64,000 bases of DNA, from positions 1 to 64,000 of the forward strand of contig DAIDGX010000004.1 of the NCBI GenBank assembly GCA_027452165.1. The letters are read 5' to 3'. Origin of the DNA: Vulcanimicrobiota bacterium (lineage in GTDB: Bacteria; Vulcanimicrobiota; Vulcanimicrobiia; Vulcanimicrobiales; Vulcanimicrobiaceae). The notes beneath the pieces are model-generated. The model was given only the letters and a program-made list of their open reading frames with translations. It was not told the DNA's origin and made no database searches. Positions 47,044 to 57,474 of this stretch are shown here, piece by piece. A program made the position numbers and the translations under genes. Numbering within the stretch: the first letter of the stretch is position 1; every line of letters begins with the position of its first letter.

Positions 47044-50000
47044 ATGCGCATCGCCCATTTTGCGGTCACTCGCCGGATCGCGGTCTCGATGATTGCCCTG
47101 GCAATCGTCATCCTCGGCATCTTCGCCCTCCCCCGCCTCCCGGTGGCCCTGCTCCCGAACTTCACCTACCCGGTGGTCAACGTCAGCGTCTCCTACCCGA
47201 ACGTGGGGCCGGAACAGATGGAGGCCTTGGTCACCCGCCCGATCGAGAACGCGGTGAGCCGCGTGAACGGCGTGCAGTTGATCGACTCGACCTCCTCCGA
47301 AGGCCAGACCGAAGTACGCGCGCAGTTCTACTACGGCACCGATATCGACACGGCGGCCGTGGACGTGCAACAGCAGGTCGATCGCATTCGTAGCCAGCTT
47401 CCGAACGATCCGAACCTTGGTCAGCCCGAGGTCTCGAAATTCGATTCGAACGCGTTTCCGATCGTGCGTCTGTACATCACCGATCCAAACATGACGCTGC
47501 GCAAGCTCGGCGATCTTTTCACAAACACGCTCTCCGACGAATTCGCCTCGATCAACGGCGTTGCGGCGGTTACCGTAACCAACGACCAGCAGCGCGCGAT
47601 CATGGTGGAACCGAACGCAAATCTGCTTGCCGCAAATGGGCTGACCCTCGCGCAAGTCACCGCCCGCATCCAGCAAGAGAACTTAAATCTTCCCGCCGGC
47701 ATCATCCGCGTGGGCGCCGACGAATACCAAGTACGTAGCAACGCCCTCCTTCAATCCGCGCAGCAGGTTTCGCGCCTGGTGCTCGCCACGCGTAACGGCT
47801 CGCCCATCCGCATCGGCGACGTCGCTCACGTGACCGACGCGATCACCGAGCAGCGCAGCTTTCAACGCCTCGACGGCAAGCCCGCGCTCGGCATGATTAT
47901 CAACGCGCAGCCGAATGCCAACATCGTCTCCACAACGATCGGCGTCTATCAAAAAATCGCGCAGATCAAAAAGCGTTATCCGGGCATGCAGATGTCGGTA
48001 GTCTTCGAGCAGATGTCCTCGATAAAACAGTCGATCTCGGCGCTTGAACACACGGCGATCTATGGTGCGCTCCTCGCCATCATCGTCATCTTTCTTTTTC
48101 TCCATTCGTGGCGCACCACGCTGATCGTCGGAATTTCGCTTCCGATTTCGGTACTCGGCGCGCTCTTTATCGCTTACCTCTCGGGTTACACGCTCAACAT
48201 CATGACGCTCGGCGGCCTTGCACTTGCCGTCGGCCTGATCGTCGATGACGCGATCGTCGTCATTGAAAACATCTACCGGCACATGGGACTCGGCCAATCG
48301 CCACCGGAGGCAGCCGAATCGGCGACCGCGGAAATTTTCTCGGCGGTGCTCGCGTCGTCGATTACGGTCGTCACCGTCTTCGTTCCGCTCGTCTTGATTC
48401 CGGGGCTCCAAGGCCTCATTTTCACGCCGTTTGCGGTGATGGTGATGGGCGCCGTCGCCATTTCGTTTGTCGTGGCCGTCACCACGGTTCCGATGCTTTC
48501 GACCGTTCTCATCCGTAAGCGCGCAGAGAACACGAACGGCAATGGTTCGGCGGCATCGGGCGGACACTACGCCCGCTTTAGCCGCTCCTTCGATCGCCGC
48601 TACGCCCGCTTTGCAGCGTGGTACACGCGCCTGCTCACTGCCGCTATCGACCGCCCGAAGGTGGTCGTGAGCGTTGCCGGTGGCCTACTGCTCGTCACCC
48701 TCGTCGCGTTGCGTTTTGGCGTCGTCCAAACCGAGATGTTCCCGCCGCAAAACACGACGATCGTGCGCTTTAATTTCCAAATGCCGACCGGCACGGCGCT
48801 TGCGACCACGAACGCCGTTGCAAACGATATCGAGCAGCGCATGCTTGCGGATCCGCGCGTCGCCCACGTCGGTAGCCAAGTCGGCACCGCCGGCTTTATC
48901 GGCAACGGCTCGCAGGTAACGAACCAGGGCAACCTCTCGGTCGATCTCAAGCCGCAGATCAGCGGCGATCAGGCCGCGGTATTCGTGCAGCAGTGGCAGC
49001 GCGCGCTGACGGTCGGCATTCCGCATTCACGCTTCGGCAAACCGATTCCAGGCTTGCGTATGTTCGGACGCACGTTCGATATCGTGCAGGGCACGATTGC
49101 GCGCGGCCAAGACGCGCTCACGATCCAAATCTATGGACCCGACGTCAACACCCTCTACAACACCGCGTGGAACGACGTGATTCCACGCCTGGATCGCATT
49201 CACGGTATCCAATCCCCCAATACGAACATCAACAATTCTCAGCCCGAAATCGACGTGGTCACCGATCGCGCCAAGGCGGCTCAACTCGGCCTTTCCACAT
49301 CAACGATCTCGAACGTCATCGATACCGCCACCGCCGGGACGATTGCCTCCTACATGCAGATCAACGGAACGCAGTATCCGATCGTCGTGCAACTTCCGCC
49401 CGATGAGCGCAGCTCGCTGCAGAGCCTGGAAATGCTCAACGTTCCACTCGGCACGAGCACGACGCCGCTCGCGTCGTCGATCGCGCAAAGCGCGAACCCC
49501 GGCTCGACCGTGCCGACGCAAACGCTCGGCGTCATTCCTTTGCTCGAATTGACGAGCATAAATTTCGGCGCGGGGCCATCCGAGATCACCCGCGAAAACA
49601 AAGAGCGCATGATCGAGATCGATGCGGGTCTGAACAACGTCCCGCTCGGCGCGGCCGTCGCACAGGCGACGCGAATCATGAACGGGATATCGCTGCCGTC
49701 GGGCTATTACTGGCAGTTTGGGCAATCGGTCTCGCAGCAGAGCGACACGTTTGGAAGCCTGGGCCTCATCGTGCTGCTCGCCATCGTACTTGTCTATATG
49801 CTCCTTGCCGCACAGTTTGAATCGCTGCTGCACCCGCTCATCATCATGCTCTCGGTGCCGCTCTCGCTCGTGGGCATCGTCGTGGCGCTCGTCGTCACGC
49901 ACCGTTCGTTCGGGCTTACCGCGTTCATCGGCGTGCTCATGCTCGTCGGCATCGTGGTCAAGAACGCCATCCTCGTCGTCGAGTTCACGAACCAGCTGCG

Positions 50001-50325
50001 GGAGCGCGGTTATTCTGCACGTGAGGCCGTTCTGCACGCCGCCCCCTTGCGTTTACGCCCGATCGTGATGACGACGCTTGCGTCGATCGGCGGCATGATT
50101 CCGATCGCTCTCGGCATCGAGGCCGGCAGTCAAACGCAGGCACCGCTCGGCACCGTGGTGATCGGCGGTTTGCTCTTCTCGACGATGCTCTCGCTGCTCG
50201 TGGTGCCCACGCTGTATCTTTGGACGGCAAAGTATATCGAACCGCGCTTCGGAGGTTTTCGCCGTCATGCCGGCGGCGCCGCGAAAACCACGCTGGGCAC
50301 GACCGCGGCCCCGCTCGAGGTGTAG
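47044..50325 (+). CDS. RND-family efflux permease (AcrB-like)
   Basis: A 1093-residue transporter starting at ATG 47044. It has the RND repeat structure: an N-terminal helix (RRIAVSMIALAIVILGIFAL), a periplasmic porter domain, six helices with the proton-relay VGLIVDDAIVVIENIYRHMG, a second periplasmic part, and six more helices. The segment VVKNAILVVEFTNQL matches the HAE1 family. It exports hydrophobic drugs or metabolites by proton motive force. No membrane fusion protein or outer membrane factor is adjacent. Confidence 0.95.
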   Translation: MRIAHFAVTRRIAVSMIALAIVILGIFALPRLPVALLPNFTYPVVNVSVSYPNVGPEQMEALVTRPIENAVSRVNGVQLIDSTSSEGQTEVRAQFYYGTDIDTAAVDVQQQVDRIRSQLPNDPNLGQPEVSKFDSNAFPIVRLYITDPNMTLRKLGDLFTNTLSDEFASINGVAAVTVTNDQQRAIMVEPNANLLAANGLTLAQVTARIQQENLNLPAGIIRVGADEYQVRSNALLQSAQQVSRLVLATRNGSPIRIGDVAHVTDAITEQRSFQRLDGKPALGMIINAQPNANIVSTTIGVYQKIAQIKKRYPGMQMSVVFEQMSSIKQSISALEHTAIYGALLAIIVIFLFLHSWRTTLIVGISLPISVLGALFIAYLSGYTLNIMTLGGLALAVGLIVDDAIVVIENIYRHMGLGQSPPEAAESATAEIFSAVLASSITVVTVFVPLVLIPGLQGLIFTPFAVMVMGAVAISFVVAVTTVPMLSTVLIRKRAENTNGNGSAASGGHYARFSRSFDRRYARFAAWYTRLLTAAIDRPKVVVSVAGGLLLVTLVALRFGVVQTEMFPPQNTTIVRFNFQMPTGTALATTNAVANDIEQRMLADPRVAHVGSQVGTAGFIGNGSQVTNQGNLSVDLKPQISGDQAAVFVQQWQRALTVGIPHSRFGKPIPGLRMFGRTFDIVQGTIARGQDALTIQIYGPDVNTLYNTAWNDVIPRLDRIHGIQSPNTNINNSQPEIDVVTDRAKAAQLGLSTSTISNVIDTATAGTIASYMQINGTQYPIVVQLPPDERSSLQSLEMLNVPLGTSTTPLASSIAQSANPGSTVPTQTLGVIPLLELTSINFGAGPSEITRENKERMIEIDAGLNNVPLGAAVAQATRIMNGISLPSGYYWQFGQSVSQQSDTFGSLGLIVLLAIVLVYMLLAAQFESLLHPLIIMLSVPLSLVGIVVALVVTHRSFGLTAFIGVLMLVGIVVKNAILVVEFTNQLRERGYSAREAVLHAAPLRLRPIVMTTLASIGGMIPIALGIEAGSQTQAPLGTVVIGGLLFSTMLSLLVVPTLYLWTAKYIEPRFGGFRRHAGGAAKTTLGTTAAPLEV

Positions 50326-50388
50326 CCCAAAGGGCCCTTTGCGGATAGCGGGGCCCGGCTCGGCGCGACCCGAAGGAAGCGAGCACCT

Positions 50389-52194
50389 ATGAGACGGCTG
50401 ATCGTTCCTTTGCTCGCCACGATCGCTGTTGCCGCTTGCAGCGGCGGCTCCGGCGGTTCGAGCGCATCGCTTCCACCGATAGCACCGCACGGCACGCAGT
50501 CCGCGCAGGCGACATTCTCGATCGAGATTCCCGGTCGAGGCGTCATGGCCCAGTTGCGCCGCCCGTTCTACCAGTCGCAAGCAACGGCCGGAATCGCGTT
50601 TAACTGGACCGGCACCGATCCCACGCACCCCGACCTTGCGTTTCCCATTTCGGCCACGTGCCCGTCGCCGCTGCCAGCGGGCATCACGTCATGCGGTACC
50701 GATTCGAGTGGGAACACGGTCTATCAGTTCGCGTTCAATGCGACGCCCGGTGTCTATCCGAAGTTCATGATCACGACGTTCGACGCCGCGCCGGCCGGAA
50801 CGTCGCCGTTTGCGAGCACATTCGGCACAAACGCGCACGAACTCGCGCAAGCGTTTCTGCCGACGCCGCTGACCATCGTCGCGGGCCAGGACAACCCAAT
50901 TCCGAGCATGACGTTCTACGGCATTCCCGCAAGCGTGAGCCTACTGCCCTATCCATCGCAATCCCACGTCGTCACCAACGGCGCACATGCCTATGAAATC
51001 ATTGGGAACACGCAGCAGCTCTTTGGCGTCGCAGCGCTCGACGCGGACGGTTTCCTCATTGGCGCAACAGCAAGCGGCGCACCGACGATCAGCGTCACCG
51101 AAAGTACGAGCGATGCACCGGCCGAGTTTTCGATCGCGCCGATGAGCGGTCCAAACGAGTTCGGCATCACAGCGATCTCCGCGCCGGCAAGCGGCGGTGG
51201 ATCGATCACCGTCAGCGCGACGGCGGGCGTCAGTGGTCCCACCCCCGCATCAACAACCTACGCGATCACGCCGGTTCAAGAGATGTGGCTGACGTTGAGC
51301 AGCGGTGGCGTTGCTACCGCGTACGGGTTTGCCGGCTACCCATTATATCCACCGTCGTACGCGCCGCAGACAACCCCGCTCGATTTCACATACGACAATT
51401 CGACGCTCAATGCGTGCGGAACCGGTGTTGCGTGCTTGTGGGAGGCGGCGACGGCGCTACCCGACGGTTCGTTTATCGCATACTCGCAGAGCGACGGACA
51501 CCTCTATCGGTTCCTCCAAGGCACCGGGTCGCTCTCACCGGCATTTCCAAGCGAACTCAGTGGCTACATCTCGCCGTCGGTCGCCTCCATCGCTGCCGAC
51601 AATGCCGGGCACATCTTCATCGCGGACTCCAACCTGTACGTTCTCTCAAGCTACACGGCTTCATCGGTTGTTTCACCGTCGGTCGCACCGACCAAAGCAC
51701 AGGCGGTGGCCGTCGCGCCAACGCTGGCCGCGCTTCCTTCGGCACTCCAGCAGACGGTATGGGTATCGAACGGAGCCGCCGGACAGAGCTCGATCCTCAG
51801 CTACGCCGTCAACGCAAGCGGAGCGCTCACGAATATCCCCGTCACCATCAACGACAGCGTACCGATCGGAAATCCGACGGTACTCGGCTTCGACTCCTCA
51901 GGCAATCTGTGGGCCTTCGACGGCGCGTATCTCCACGTCTATGCGCTCTCGGGTTCGGCCAGCGGCGCAACGCTCACCGAGCTGCTCTCGACGCCCATTC
52001 AGCCGGCGAGCGGCCTTCGCGGTGCCTCCTTCGGTGCGACGTCACAGGGCACGATGTGGCTCGCGTCCTTTGGATCGTACCCTTGGATGGCACCGCTCGC
52101 GCTCTCGGGCTGCCCGGGTAGCTCGTGCACGGTTCTGCAAAATCCCATCGCGTATTTGAGCGCCGCCGCGGATGCAAGCATCGTCGTTCCCTAA
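50389..52194 (+). CDS. Lipoprotein with beta-propeller-like repeats, tandem copy 1
   Basis: A 601-residue protein with a lipoprotein signal (MRRLIVPLLATIAVAAC, lipobox VAAC with Cys17), then a low-complexity Gly/Ser region and Ig-like strands. The C-terminal part holds repeats like LPDGSFIAYSQSDGHLYRF and ASIAADNAGHIFIADSNLYV, which look like NHL/YncE blades. It is probably anchored to the cell envelope. The first codons and the surrounding bases are close to those of the next gene, so the two arose in tandem. Confidence 0.75.
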   Translation: MRRLIVPLLATIAVAACSGGSGGSSASLPPIAPHGTQSAQATFSIEIPGRGVMAQLRRPFYQSQATAGIAFNWTGTDPTHPDLAFPISATCPSPLPAGITSCGTDSSGNTVYQFAFNATPGVYPKFMITTFDAAPAGTSPFASTFGTNAHELAQAFLPTPLTIVAGQDNPIPSMTFYGIPASVSLLPYPSQSHVVTNGAHAYEIIGNTQQLFGVAALDADGFLIGATASGAPTISVTESTSDAPAEFSIAPMSGPNEFGITAISAPASGGGSITVSATAGVSGPTPASTTYAITPVQEMWLTLSSGGVATAYGFAGYPLYPPSYAPQTTPLDFTYDNSTLNACGTGVACLWEAATALPDGSFIAYSQSDGHLYRFLQGTGSLSPAFPSELSGYISPSVASIAADNAGHIFIADSNLYVLSSYTASSVVSPSVAPTKAQAVAVAPTLAALPSALQQTVWVSNGAAGQSSILSYAVNASGALTNIPVTINDSVPIGNPTVLGFDSSGNLWAFDGAYLHVYALSGSASGATLTELLSTPIQPASGLRGASFGATSQGTMWLASFGSYPWMAPLALSGCPGSSCTVLQNPIAYLSAAADASIVVP

Positions 52195-52231
52195 CCATCA
52201 TGCGTTCCCGACATCGTTCTTCGGAGGGTCT

Positions 52232-54502
52232 ATGAGACGGCTGATAGTGCCGGCGCTGGTCGCAAGCATGCTCGTCGCGTGCGGTGGCGGTGGAGGCGGC
52301 GGTTCTGCGGTTCCCGCAGCGGGTGGCGGCATGCACAGCACCGGCCAAGCCACGGTCAGCGTGCTCATTCCCAACGCACCGTACGCAGCGCCGAGCGCGC
52401 ACCGTGCGCCGCAATTGATCTCCGCGGCAACCGTTGCGCTCCAGTTTAGCGTAATTCGCGTCGATGGCGCATCACCGAGTCCCGCAATCCCGCCGCTCGT
52501 CATCACAATCGCGACCTCGCCCGATTGCTCGAAGGTCTCCGGAGGAACCTCGTGTTCGGTGTCGGTCCCCGTCCCGATTGCAACGAGCGTCGTCATTCAG
52601 ATCGCAACGCTCGATGCGAACGGTAACGTGCTTGGCGTCGGCGACGTCGGCCCGATCGATACGACGCAGGCGAACATTCCCGCCCAATCCGTCTCGCTCG
52701 GAGGCGTACCCGCATCGCTCACGCTCTCGCCAAGCGCGGTCTCGGCGCCCGACGACGGCGCGACGCATACGATCACGCTCACGGTCTCCGCGAAGGACTC
52801 GAGCGGCAATACGATCCTTCCGCCGGGAAGCTACGGCGTTCCAATCACGCTCGCGCTCGTCAACGCGAGTGGCACGGCGCTTTCGCTCTCGCCGGCCACG
52901 ATCGCGTCGCCCGGACCAAACGGCGATACAACCGTGACGCTCACGTACAACGCCGCGCAGCCGGCCGGGCTCACGCAGATCACCGCCTCCAGCGGAAGCG
53001 CAACGCAATCGGCCACGTTTGCCCCGCTCGTCTTCACGCCTACGACCTTCGGCCAGCTCTACACCGGCGCACCGGTCACGGTCACCGTCAGCGAGGCCGG
53101 ATATGGCGGAGCATTCACGATCACGGCCCCGTCCTTCGTCAGCACCACGTGTGCCCCGGCCTCCTGCGCGCCTGCCTCACCCGGTGGCGCGGTAGCGATT
53201 ACTATGAACGCGACGAGCGCCGGGAACGGGAATCTCGCGATTGCCGATACGCATGGTGCCGCAGCCTCGATCGCCCTCTCCGCAACCACCATTAGCGGCG
53301 GCGGCAGCGTGGTCGGCCCGCAATATCACGTGTACGAATATCCCACCGCGACCGGTGGCAGAAATTACGGCATCACCGTTGGCAGCAGCGGTCAATCGCT
53401 CTGGTACGTCGATTCGGCGCTCGCGACGATCGGCACCATTGCCTCGCCCGGCGCATGCAACGGCACGATCCTGAGTTGCCCGATCAAGGAACTCACCCCG
53501 TTCTCGAGTCTGAGCCCGCAACCGTCGGTGATGCAGGCCATCTCGACGGGCTTCGATGGAAACTTGTATATCGCCGATCCTGGAAACCTCGGCAGCGATC
53601 CGGGGAGCGTCGAGCAGATATCGTGCGCCGATGCAACATCGTCATGCGCGACACCACTGCAGATGGGCTTCGCGAGCGCTAGCATCGCCACACCCGCACC
53701 CGCCGACGTCGAACTTGCACCCAACGGATATGTCTTTGCAACCTCCTCGTTCCAGACGATTCTTCCCGGCCCGCCGCCGACGCCCGGTCCATCGGCAATC
53801 TACGCGGTGGCGAAGAACGCATTCGCAAGCGGTGTACCGATCGAGATGCACGTAGCCATGACCCAAAGTTCGCCGGCCTACATGACCCTCGACAGCACCG
53901 GCAGCATCATGTGGTTTACCGATGCCGGCAACGGGAACATCGGCTTCTTCCCCATGACGTGCGGTGTAACGAGCACTTGCACGATCTCGGAAGAGCCCTC
54001 CGAGATCGTGACGCCAAACTCATTCGGAAGCGCACCGCGCGGCGGCCCGCAGATCGCGCCGCACCCGCTAGTATCCCCATCGCCACCGCCGGGAACACCG
54101 TTCTCGACGCCGCTCGAAGGCATCGTCGAAGGACCCGATGGCTACCTGTACGTTGCCGAGCCATCGGCAAACCGCATCGACCGCCTGAACGCTGCGGCTT
54201 GGCAATCGTGTCAGGGAATCAACTGCACGTTTACACCGATTTCGCTGCCGCGCGCGGGCGCGCGTCCGATGATGCTGACCGTCGGCCCCGATGGGAACGT
54301 CTGGTTCACCGATGCCAATCCGACGAGCGGTGCGGTCGGATTCATCGCCCTCTCCTCGTGCACGGCCACCGGATGCGCCGCGTACGAGTACCCCGTGCCG
54401 ACCGCAAACGGCATGCCCTGGGGCATCACAAGCGGCCCCGACGGCAACATTTGGTTTACCGAAAGCGGCACAAACGCCATTGGCGAGGTGAAGCTCCAGT
54501 AG
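52232..54502 (+). CDS. Lipoprotein with Vgb-like propeller, tandem copy 2
   Basis: A 756-residue lipoprotein from ATG 52232 (GGAGG upstream; the earlier ATG at 52172 overlaps the previous gene's stop). Signal MRRLIVPALVASMLVAC with lipobox LVAC. Residues about 30-370 contain repetitive Thr/Ser/Ala-rich Ig-like strands. From about residue 385 there are propeller blades with the Vgb/NHL pattern, for example EGPDGYLYVAEPSANRIDRL and TVGPDGNVWFTDANPTSGAV, ending TSGPDGNIWFTESGTNAIGE. It may bind a ligand at the cell surface. Confidence 0.8.
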   Translation: MRRLIVPALVASMLVACGGGGGGGSAVPAAGGGMHSTGQATVSVLIPNAPYAAPSAHRAPQLISAATVALQFSVIRVDGASPSPAIPPLVITIATSPDCSKVSGGTSCSVSVPVPIATSVVIQIATLDANGNVLGVGDVGPIDTTQANIPAQSVSLGGVPASLTLSPSAVSAPDDGATHTITLTVSAKDSSGNTILPPGSYGVPITLALVNASGTALSLSPATIASPGPNGDTTVTLTYNAAQPAGLTQITASSGSATQSATFAPLVFTPTTFGQLYTGAPVTVTVSEAGYGGAFTITAPSFVSTTCAPASCAPASPGGAVAITMNATSAGNGNLAIADTHGAAASIALSATTISGGGSVVGPQYHVYEYPTATGGRNYGITVGSSGQSLWYVDSALATIGTIASPGACNGTILSCPIKELTPFSSLSPQPSVMQAISTGFDGNLYIADPGNLGSDPGSVEQISCADATSSCATPLQMGFASASIATPAPADVELAPNGYVFATSSFQTILPGPPPTPGPSAIYAVAKNAFASGVPIEMHVAMTQSSPAYMTLDSTGSIMWFTDAGNGNIGFFPMTCGVTSTCTISEEPSEIVTPNSFGSAPRGGPQIAPHPLVSPSPPPGTPFSTPLEGIVEGPDGYLYVAEPSANRIDRLNAAAWQSCQGINCTFTPISLPRAGARPMMLTVGPDGNVWFTDANPTSGAVGFIALSSCTATGCAAYEYPVPTANGMPWGITSGPDGNIWFTESGTNAIGEVKLQ

Positions 54503-54508
54503 CGGCGC

Positions 54509-55228
54509 TTAGCCGCTCCGCGCGAAGAAGACGATCGTCATCGTGGCGCCGATGGCGATGACGATCGTTCGCGCGAGCGTTTGCGGGACCCGGCGAAAAA
54601 AGCGCGCACCGAAATAGCCGCCGCCGAGAGCGACCAACGCCATCGGTATGGCAAAACGCCAATCGACGATTCGCGCGATGAGAAACGGAACGAGCGCGAC
54701 CCCGTTGATCGCAACCGAGAGCACGTTCTTCATGCCGTTGGTGGCATTGAAGCTCGGCAGTCCCGTGAAGGTCAGCACCGCGAGCATCAAAATACCCATC
54801 CCGGCACCAAAATATCCGCCGTACACGGCGACGAAGAACTGCACGACCAGTTGCCAGCCATGGTGCGCCGGATCGCCGCGGTGCGGCTTGACGAGCAGCG
54901 GGCTTGCGGCAAAGACGGACGTCGCGAAGAGCAAGAGCCACGGAATCAAGCGCGCGAACGTCGCAGCGGGCGTCACTAAGAGCAAGCATGCGCCGATGAG
55001 GGAGCCTACTGCGCTAACCGCGAGCACCGAGACGAGCAGCCGCCGGTGTGGCTTGACGTCGCTCCAATACCCGCGCGCACCGCCGATCGTCCCGACCCAC
55101 ATCGCCGCATTGTTTGTCGCGTTGGCCGGGATCGGCGGAACACCCGCAAGCACGAGCGCCGGAAAGCTCAAGAAGCTTCCGCCGCCGGCGACCGAATTCA
55201 TCGCTCCCGCCGCAAACGCCGCCGCCAC
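54509..55228 (-). CDS. TauE/SafE-family transporter
   Basis: At least 239 residues with seven or eight membrane helices. The TauE signature NSVAGGGSFLSFPALVLAG near the start, and again YGGYFGAGMGILMLAVLTFT, is diagnostic; such proteins export sulfite or organosulfonates. GTG 55228 leaves the first helix short. In frame upstream the codons CTG (55234) and CTG (55255) would extend it by 2-9 residues inside the rel stop region, giving a more family-like N-terminus; no ATG, GTG or TTG is available there. The start remains unresolved. The 3' end is six bases from the convergent lipoprotein gene. Confidence 0.82.
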   Translation of the reverse strand: MAAAFAAGAMNSVAGGGSFLSFPALVLAGVPPIPANATNNAAMWVGTIGGARGYWSDVKPHRRLLVSVLAVSAVGSLIGACLLLVTPAATFARLIPWLLLFATSVFAASPLLVKPHRGDPAHHGWQLVVQFFVAVYGGYFGAGMGILMLAVLTFTGLPSFNATNGMKNVLSVAINGVALVPFLIARIVDWRFAIPMALVALGGGYFGARFFRRVPQTLARTIVIAIGATMTIVFFARSG

Positions 55229-55241
55229 CGGCAGCGCGTAC

Positions 55242-57407
55242 TCAGCCGCCTGCAGCGCTCTTCTCGCGTTTCGTGACGCGATAGACGCGTCGTACCTTTT
55301 TCAAGTTTTCGAGCTTGGTGAGGAGCTTGTGCAGGTGATCGAGGTCGCGAATCTGTACGGTCAGGCTCGTAACCGCGGTGCCCTCTTTGCGCACGCGCGC
55401 GTTCACCGAACTCACCGAGGTCTTCAACTCCGCAAAGACCGCCATGATATCTTGCAGCAGTTGCGGCCGGTCTTCGGCTTCAACCTCGATATCGACCGCG
55501 TGCGTCATGTCACTGCCGCCGGTCCACTGCGCTTGCAAAATGCGTTCAGGGGTCGCACTCATGTACGCCACGTTCGGGCAATCGGCCCGATGCACGCTTA
55601 CGCCGCGGCCGATCGTGACATAGCCGATGATCGGATCGCCCGGAACGGGCGAACAGCATTTCGAAAGCCGGACGAGTACGTCATCCACACCCGCGATGCG
55701 CACGCCGCTCGCGCGTTTGGTCGTGCGGCGCGTTACCGGCTTGCGCACCTGCGTAAGATCGACGACGTTGTCACCTTTGATCTCGTCGCGAATGCGGTTA
55801 GCGATCGCCTGCGCGGAAGCGTCTCCGAAACCGATCGCCGCGAAGAGATCGGTTGGCGATCCGTAGTTCATACGGTGCGCGATGCGTTCGATCAGTTCCC
55901 CGCGAGCGAGGTCGGGGCGCAGGCGTTCGCGTGCCAGTTCGGCTTCGAGCGCCTCTTGGCCGGCAAGCACGTTCTCCTCGCGCTGTTCTTTGCGGAACCA
56001 CTGCTTGATTTTGTGTTTAGCGCTCGAAGTTTTAACCACCGAGAGCCAATCGAGCGAGGGCCGCCCGCTCGATTTATTGACGAGGATCTCACAGATGTCG
56101 CCATTTTGCAGCGTGTAGTCGAAGGGTACGATGCGTCCGTTCACCTTGCCGCCGACGCAATGGTTCCCAACGTCGGTGTGTACTTGATACGCAAAGTCAA
56201 GCGGCGTTCCGCCCGCGGGCACCGAGAACACGTCGCCGCGTGGCGAGAAGACGAAAACCTGCGTGTCGAAGAGATCGAGCTTCAGGTTCTCCATGAACAT
56301 GCGCGAATCGCGCATGTCCTTCTGCCACTCGAGCAACGCACGAAGCCACGACAGTTTGTTCTCGAACTGATCGGCCTTGCCGCCCTCTTTGTAACGCCAG
56401 TGGGCCGCGATTCCATATTCGCCGGTTCGATGCATCTCCCACGTGCGAATCTGAATTTCGAGCGGTTCTCCCTGCGGCCCCACGACCGTGGTGTGCAGCG
56501 ATTGGTACATGTTCGGTTTGGGCATCGCGATGTAATCTTTGAAACGCCCGGGAAGCGGCGTCCACATCGCGTGCACGGCACCAAGCGCCGCGTAACAATC
56601 TTTCACCGTATCGACGATGATGCGAATCGCGGTGAGGTCGTAAATCGTCGAAAAATCGCGGCCCTTTTTGATCTTCGAGTAGATCGAGTAGAAATGTTTC
56701 GGGCGCCCTTGAATCTCGGCGTTCACCGTCATCGACGCAAACTCGCCACGCAGCTTTTCGATCGCCTCGCGCACGTCGTTCTCGCGTTCGCGCCGCGTCT
56801 TCGCGACGCGTTCGACGATCTCGCGGTAAGCCTCGGGCTCGAGCCACTTGAGGCATTCGTCCTCGATCTCCCACTTGATCTTCCAAATGCCTAGGCGATG
56901 CGCGATCGGCGCGTAGATGTCGAGCGTCTCGCGCGCGATCGAGAGCCGCTTCTGCGCCGGCAGGCTCGCAAGCGTGCGCATGTTGTGCAGCCGGTCGGCT
57001 AGTTTGATGATGATGACGCGGATGTCGCGCGCCATCGCCATGAACATTTTGCGCAGGTTTTCCACCTGCGCATCCTCTTTCGACTGATACGGGATGCGGG
57101 TGAGCTTCGTCACCCCATCGACGAGCCCGGCAATCTCGTCGCCGAACTGCGCCGCAACCTCGTCGCTCGTTATCGACGTATCTTCGACCACGTCGTGCAG
57201 GAGCGCGGCGGCGATCGTGTGGCGGTCCATCTCGAGGTCGGCGAGGATGCCCGCAACGGCGAGCGGATGCTCGATGTACGACTCGCCCGAGGCGCGGCGC
57301 TGGCCATCGTGGGCGCGGTCCGCCACTTCATAGACGCGCCGCAGCCACTCCCCCTCGAGGGAGGCATCGTACCGTTGGACTGCTGCAATCAGCTCCGAAA
57401 TCGTCAT
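55242..57407 (-). CDS. rel: Bifunctional (p)ppGpp synthetase/hydrolase
   Basis: A 721-residue Rel/SpoT protein. HD hydrolase domain with HDVVEDT (71-77), synthetase domain with LTAIRIIVDTVKDCYAALG and YQSLHTTVVGPQGEPLEIQI, TGS domain (VFVFSPRGDVFSVPAGGTPL), and C-terminal ACT domain (LTVQIRDLDHLHKLLTKLEN). It makes and degrades the stringent-response alarmone. I chose ATG 57407, preceding TISELIAAVQRYD; the longer frame to 57518 adds an unlikely leader. No spoT paralogue is in the window. Confidence 0.95.
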   Translation of the reverse strand: MTISELIAAVQRYDASLEGEWLRRVYEVADRAHDGQRRASGESYIEHPLAVAGILADLEMDRHTIAAALLHDVVEDTSITSDEVAAQFGDEIAGLVDGVTKLTRIPYQSKEDAQVENLRKMFMAMARDIRVIIIKLADRLHNMRTLASLPAQKRLSIARETLDIYAPIAHRLGIWKIKWEIEDECLKWLEPEAYREIVERVAKTRRERENDVREAIEKLRGEFASMTVNAEIQGRPKHFYSIYSKIKKGRDFSTIYDLTAIRIIVDTVKDCYAALGAVHAMWTPLPGRFKDYIAMPKPNMYQSLHTTVVGPQGEPLEIQIRTWEMHRTGEYGIAAHWRYKEGGKADQFENKLSWLRALLEWQKDMRDSRMFMENLKLDLFDTQVFVFSPRGDVFSVPAGGTPLDFAYQVHTDVGNHCVGGKVNGRIVPFDYTLQNGDICEILVNKSSGRPSLDWLSVVKTSSAKHKIKQWFRKEQREENVLAGQEALEAELARERLRPDLARGELIERIAHRMNYGSPTDLFAAIGFGDASAQAIANRIRDEIKGDNVVDLTQVRKPVTRRTTKRASGVRIAGVDDVLVRLSKCCSPVPGDPIIGYVTIGRGVSVHRADCPNVAYMSATPERILQAQWTGGSDMTHAVDIEVEAEDRPQLLQDIMAVFAELKTSVSSVNARVRKEGTAVTSLTVQIRDLDHLHKLLTKLENLKKVRRVYRVTKREKSAAGG

Positions 57408-57474
57408 GCCGGGTATCCGTCTATATTCGCATAAACGTCCCGGTCCCGTCCAATGGTTCTGCCGTTCGGCGTTT

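Noticed and set aside
46819-47676. 285-codon minus-strand frame over the start of the RND gene
   Set aside because: It overlaps the conserved RND N-terminus and the rpsF start; composition is that of a shadow.
50329-50340. 12-base perfect palindrome AAAGGGCCCTTT after the RND gene
   Set aside because: Too short and without a partner regulator or T run to call a site or terminator.
54648-56894. 748-codon plus-strand frame opposite rel
   Set aside because: It is antisense to the clearly recognisable Rel domains, shows Arg/His-rich shadow composition and no motifs.
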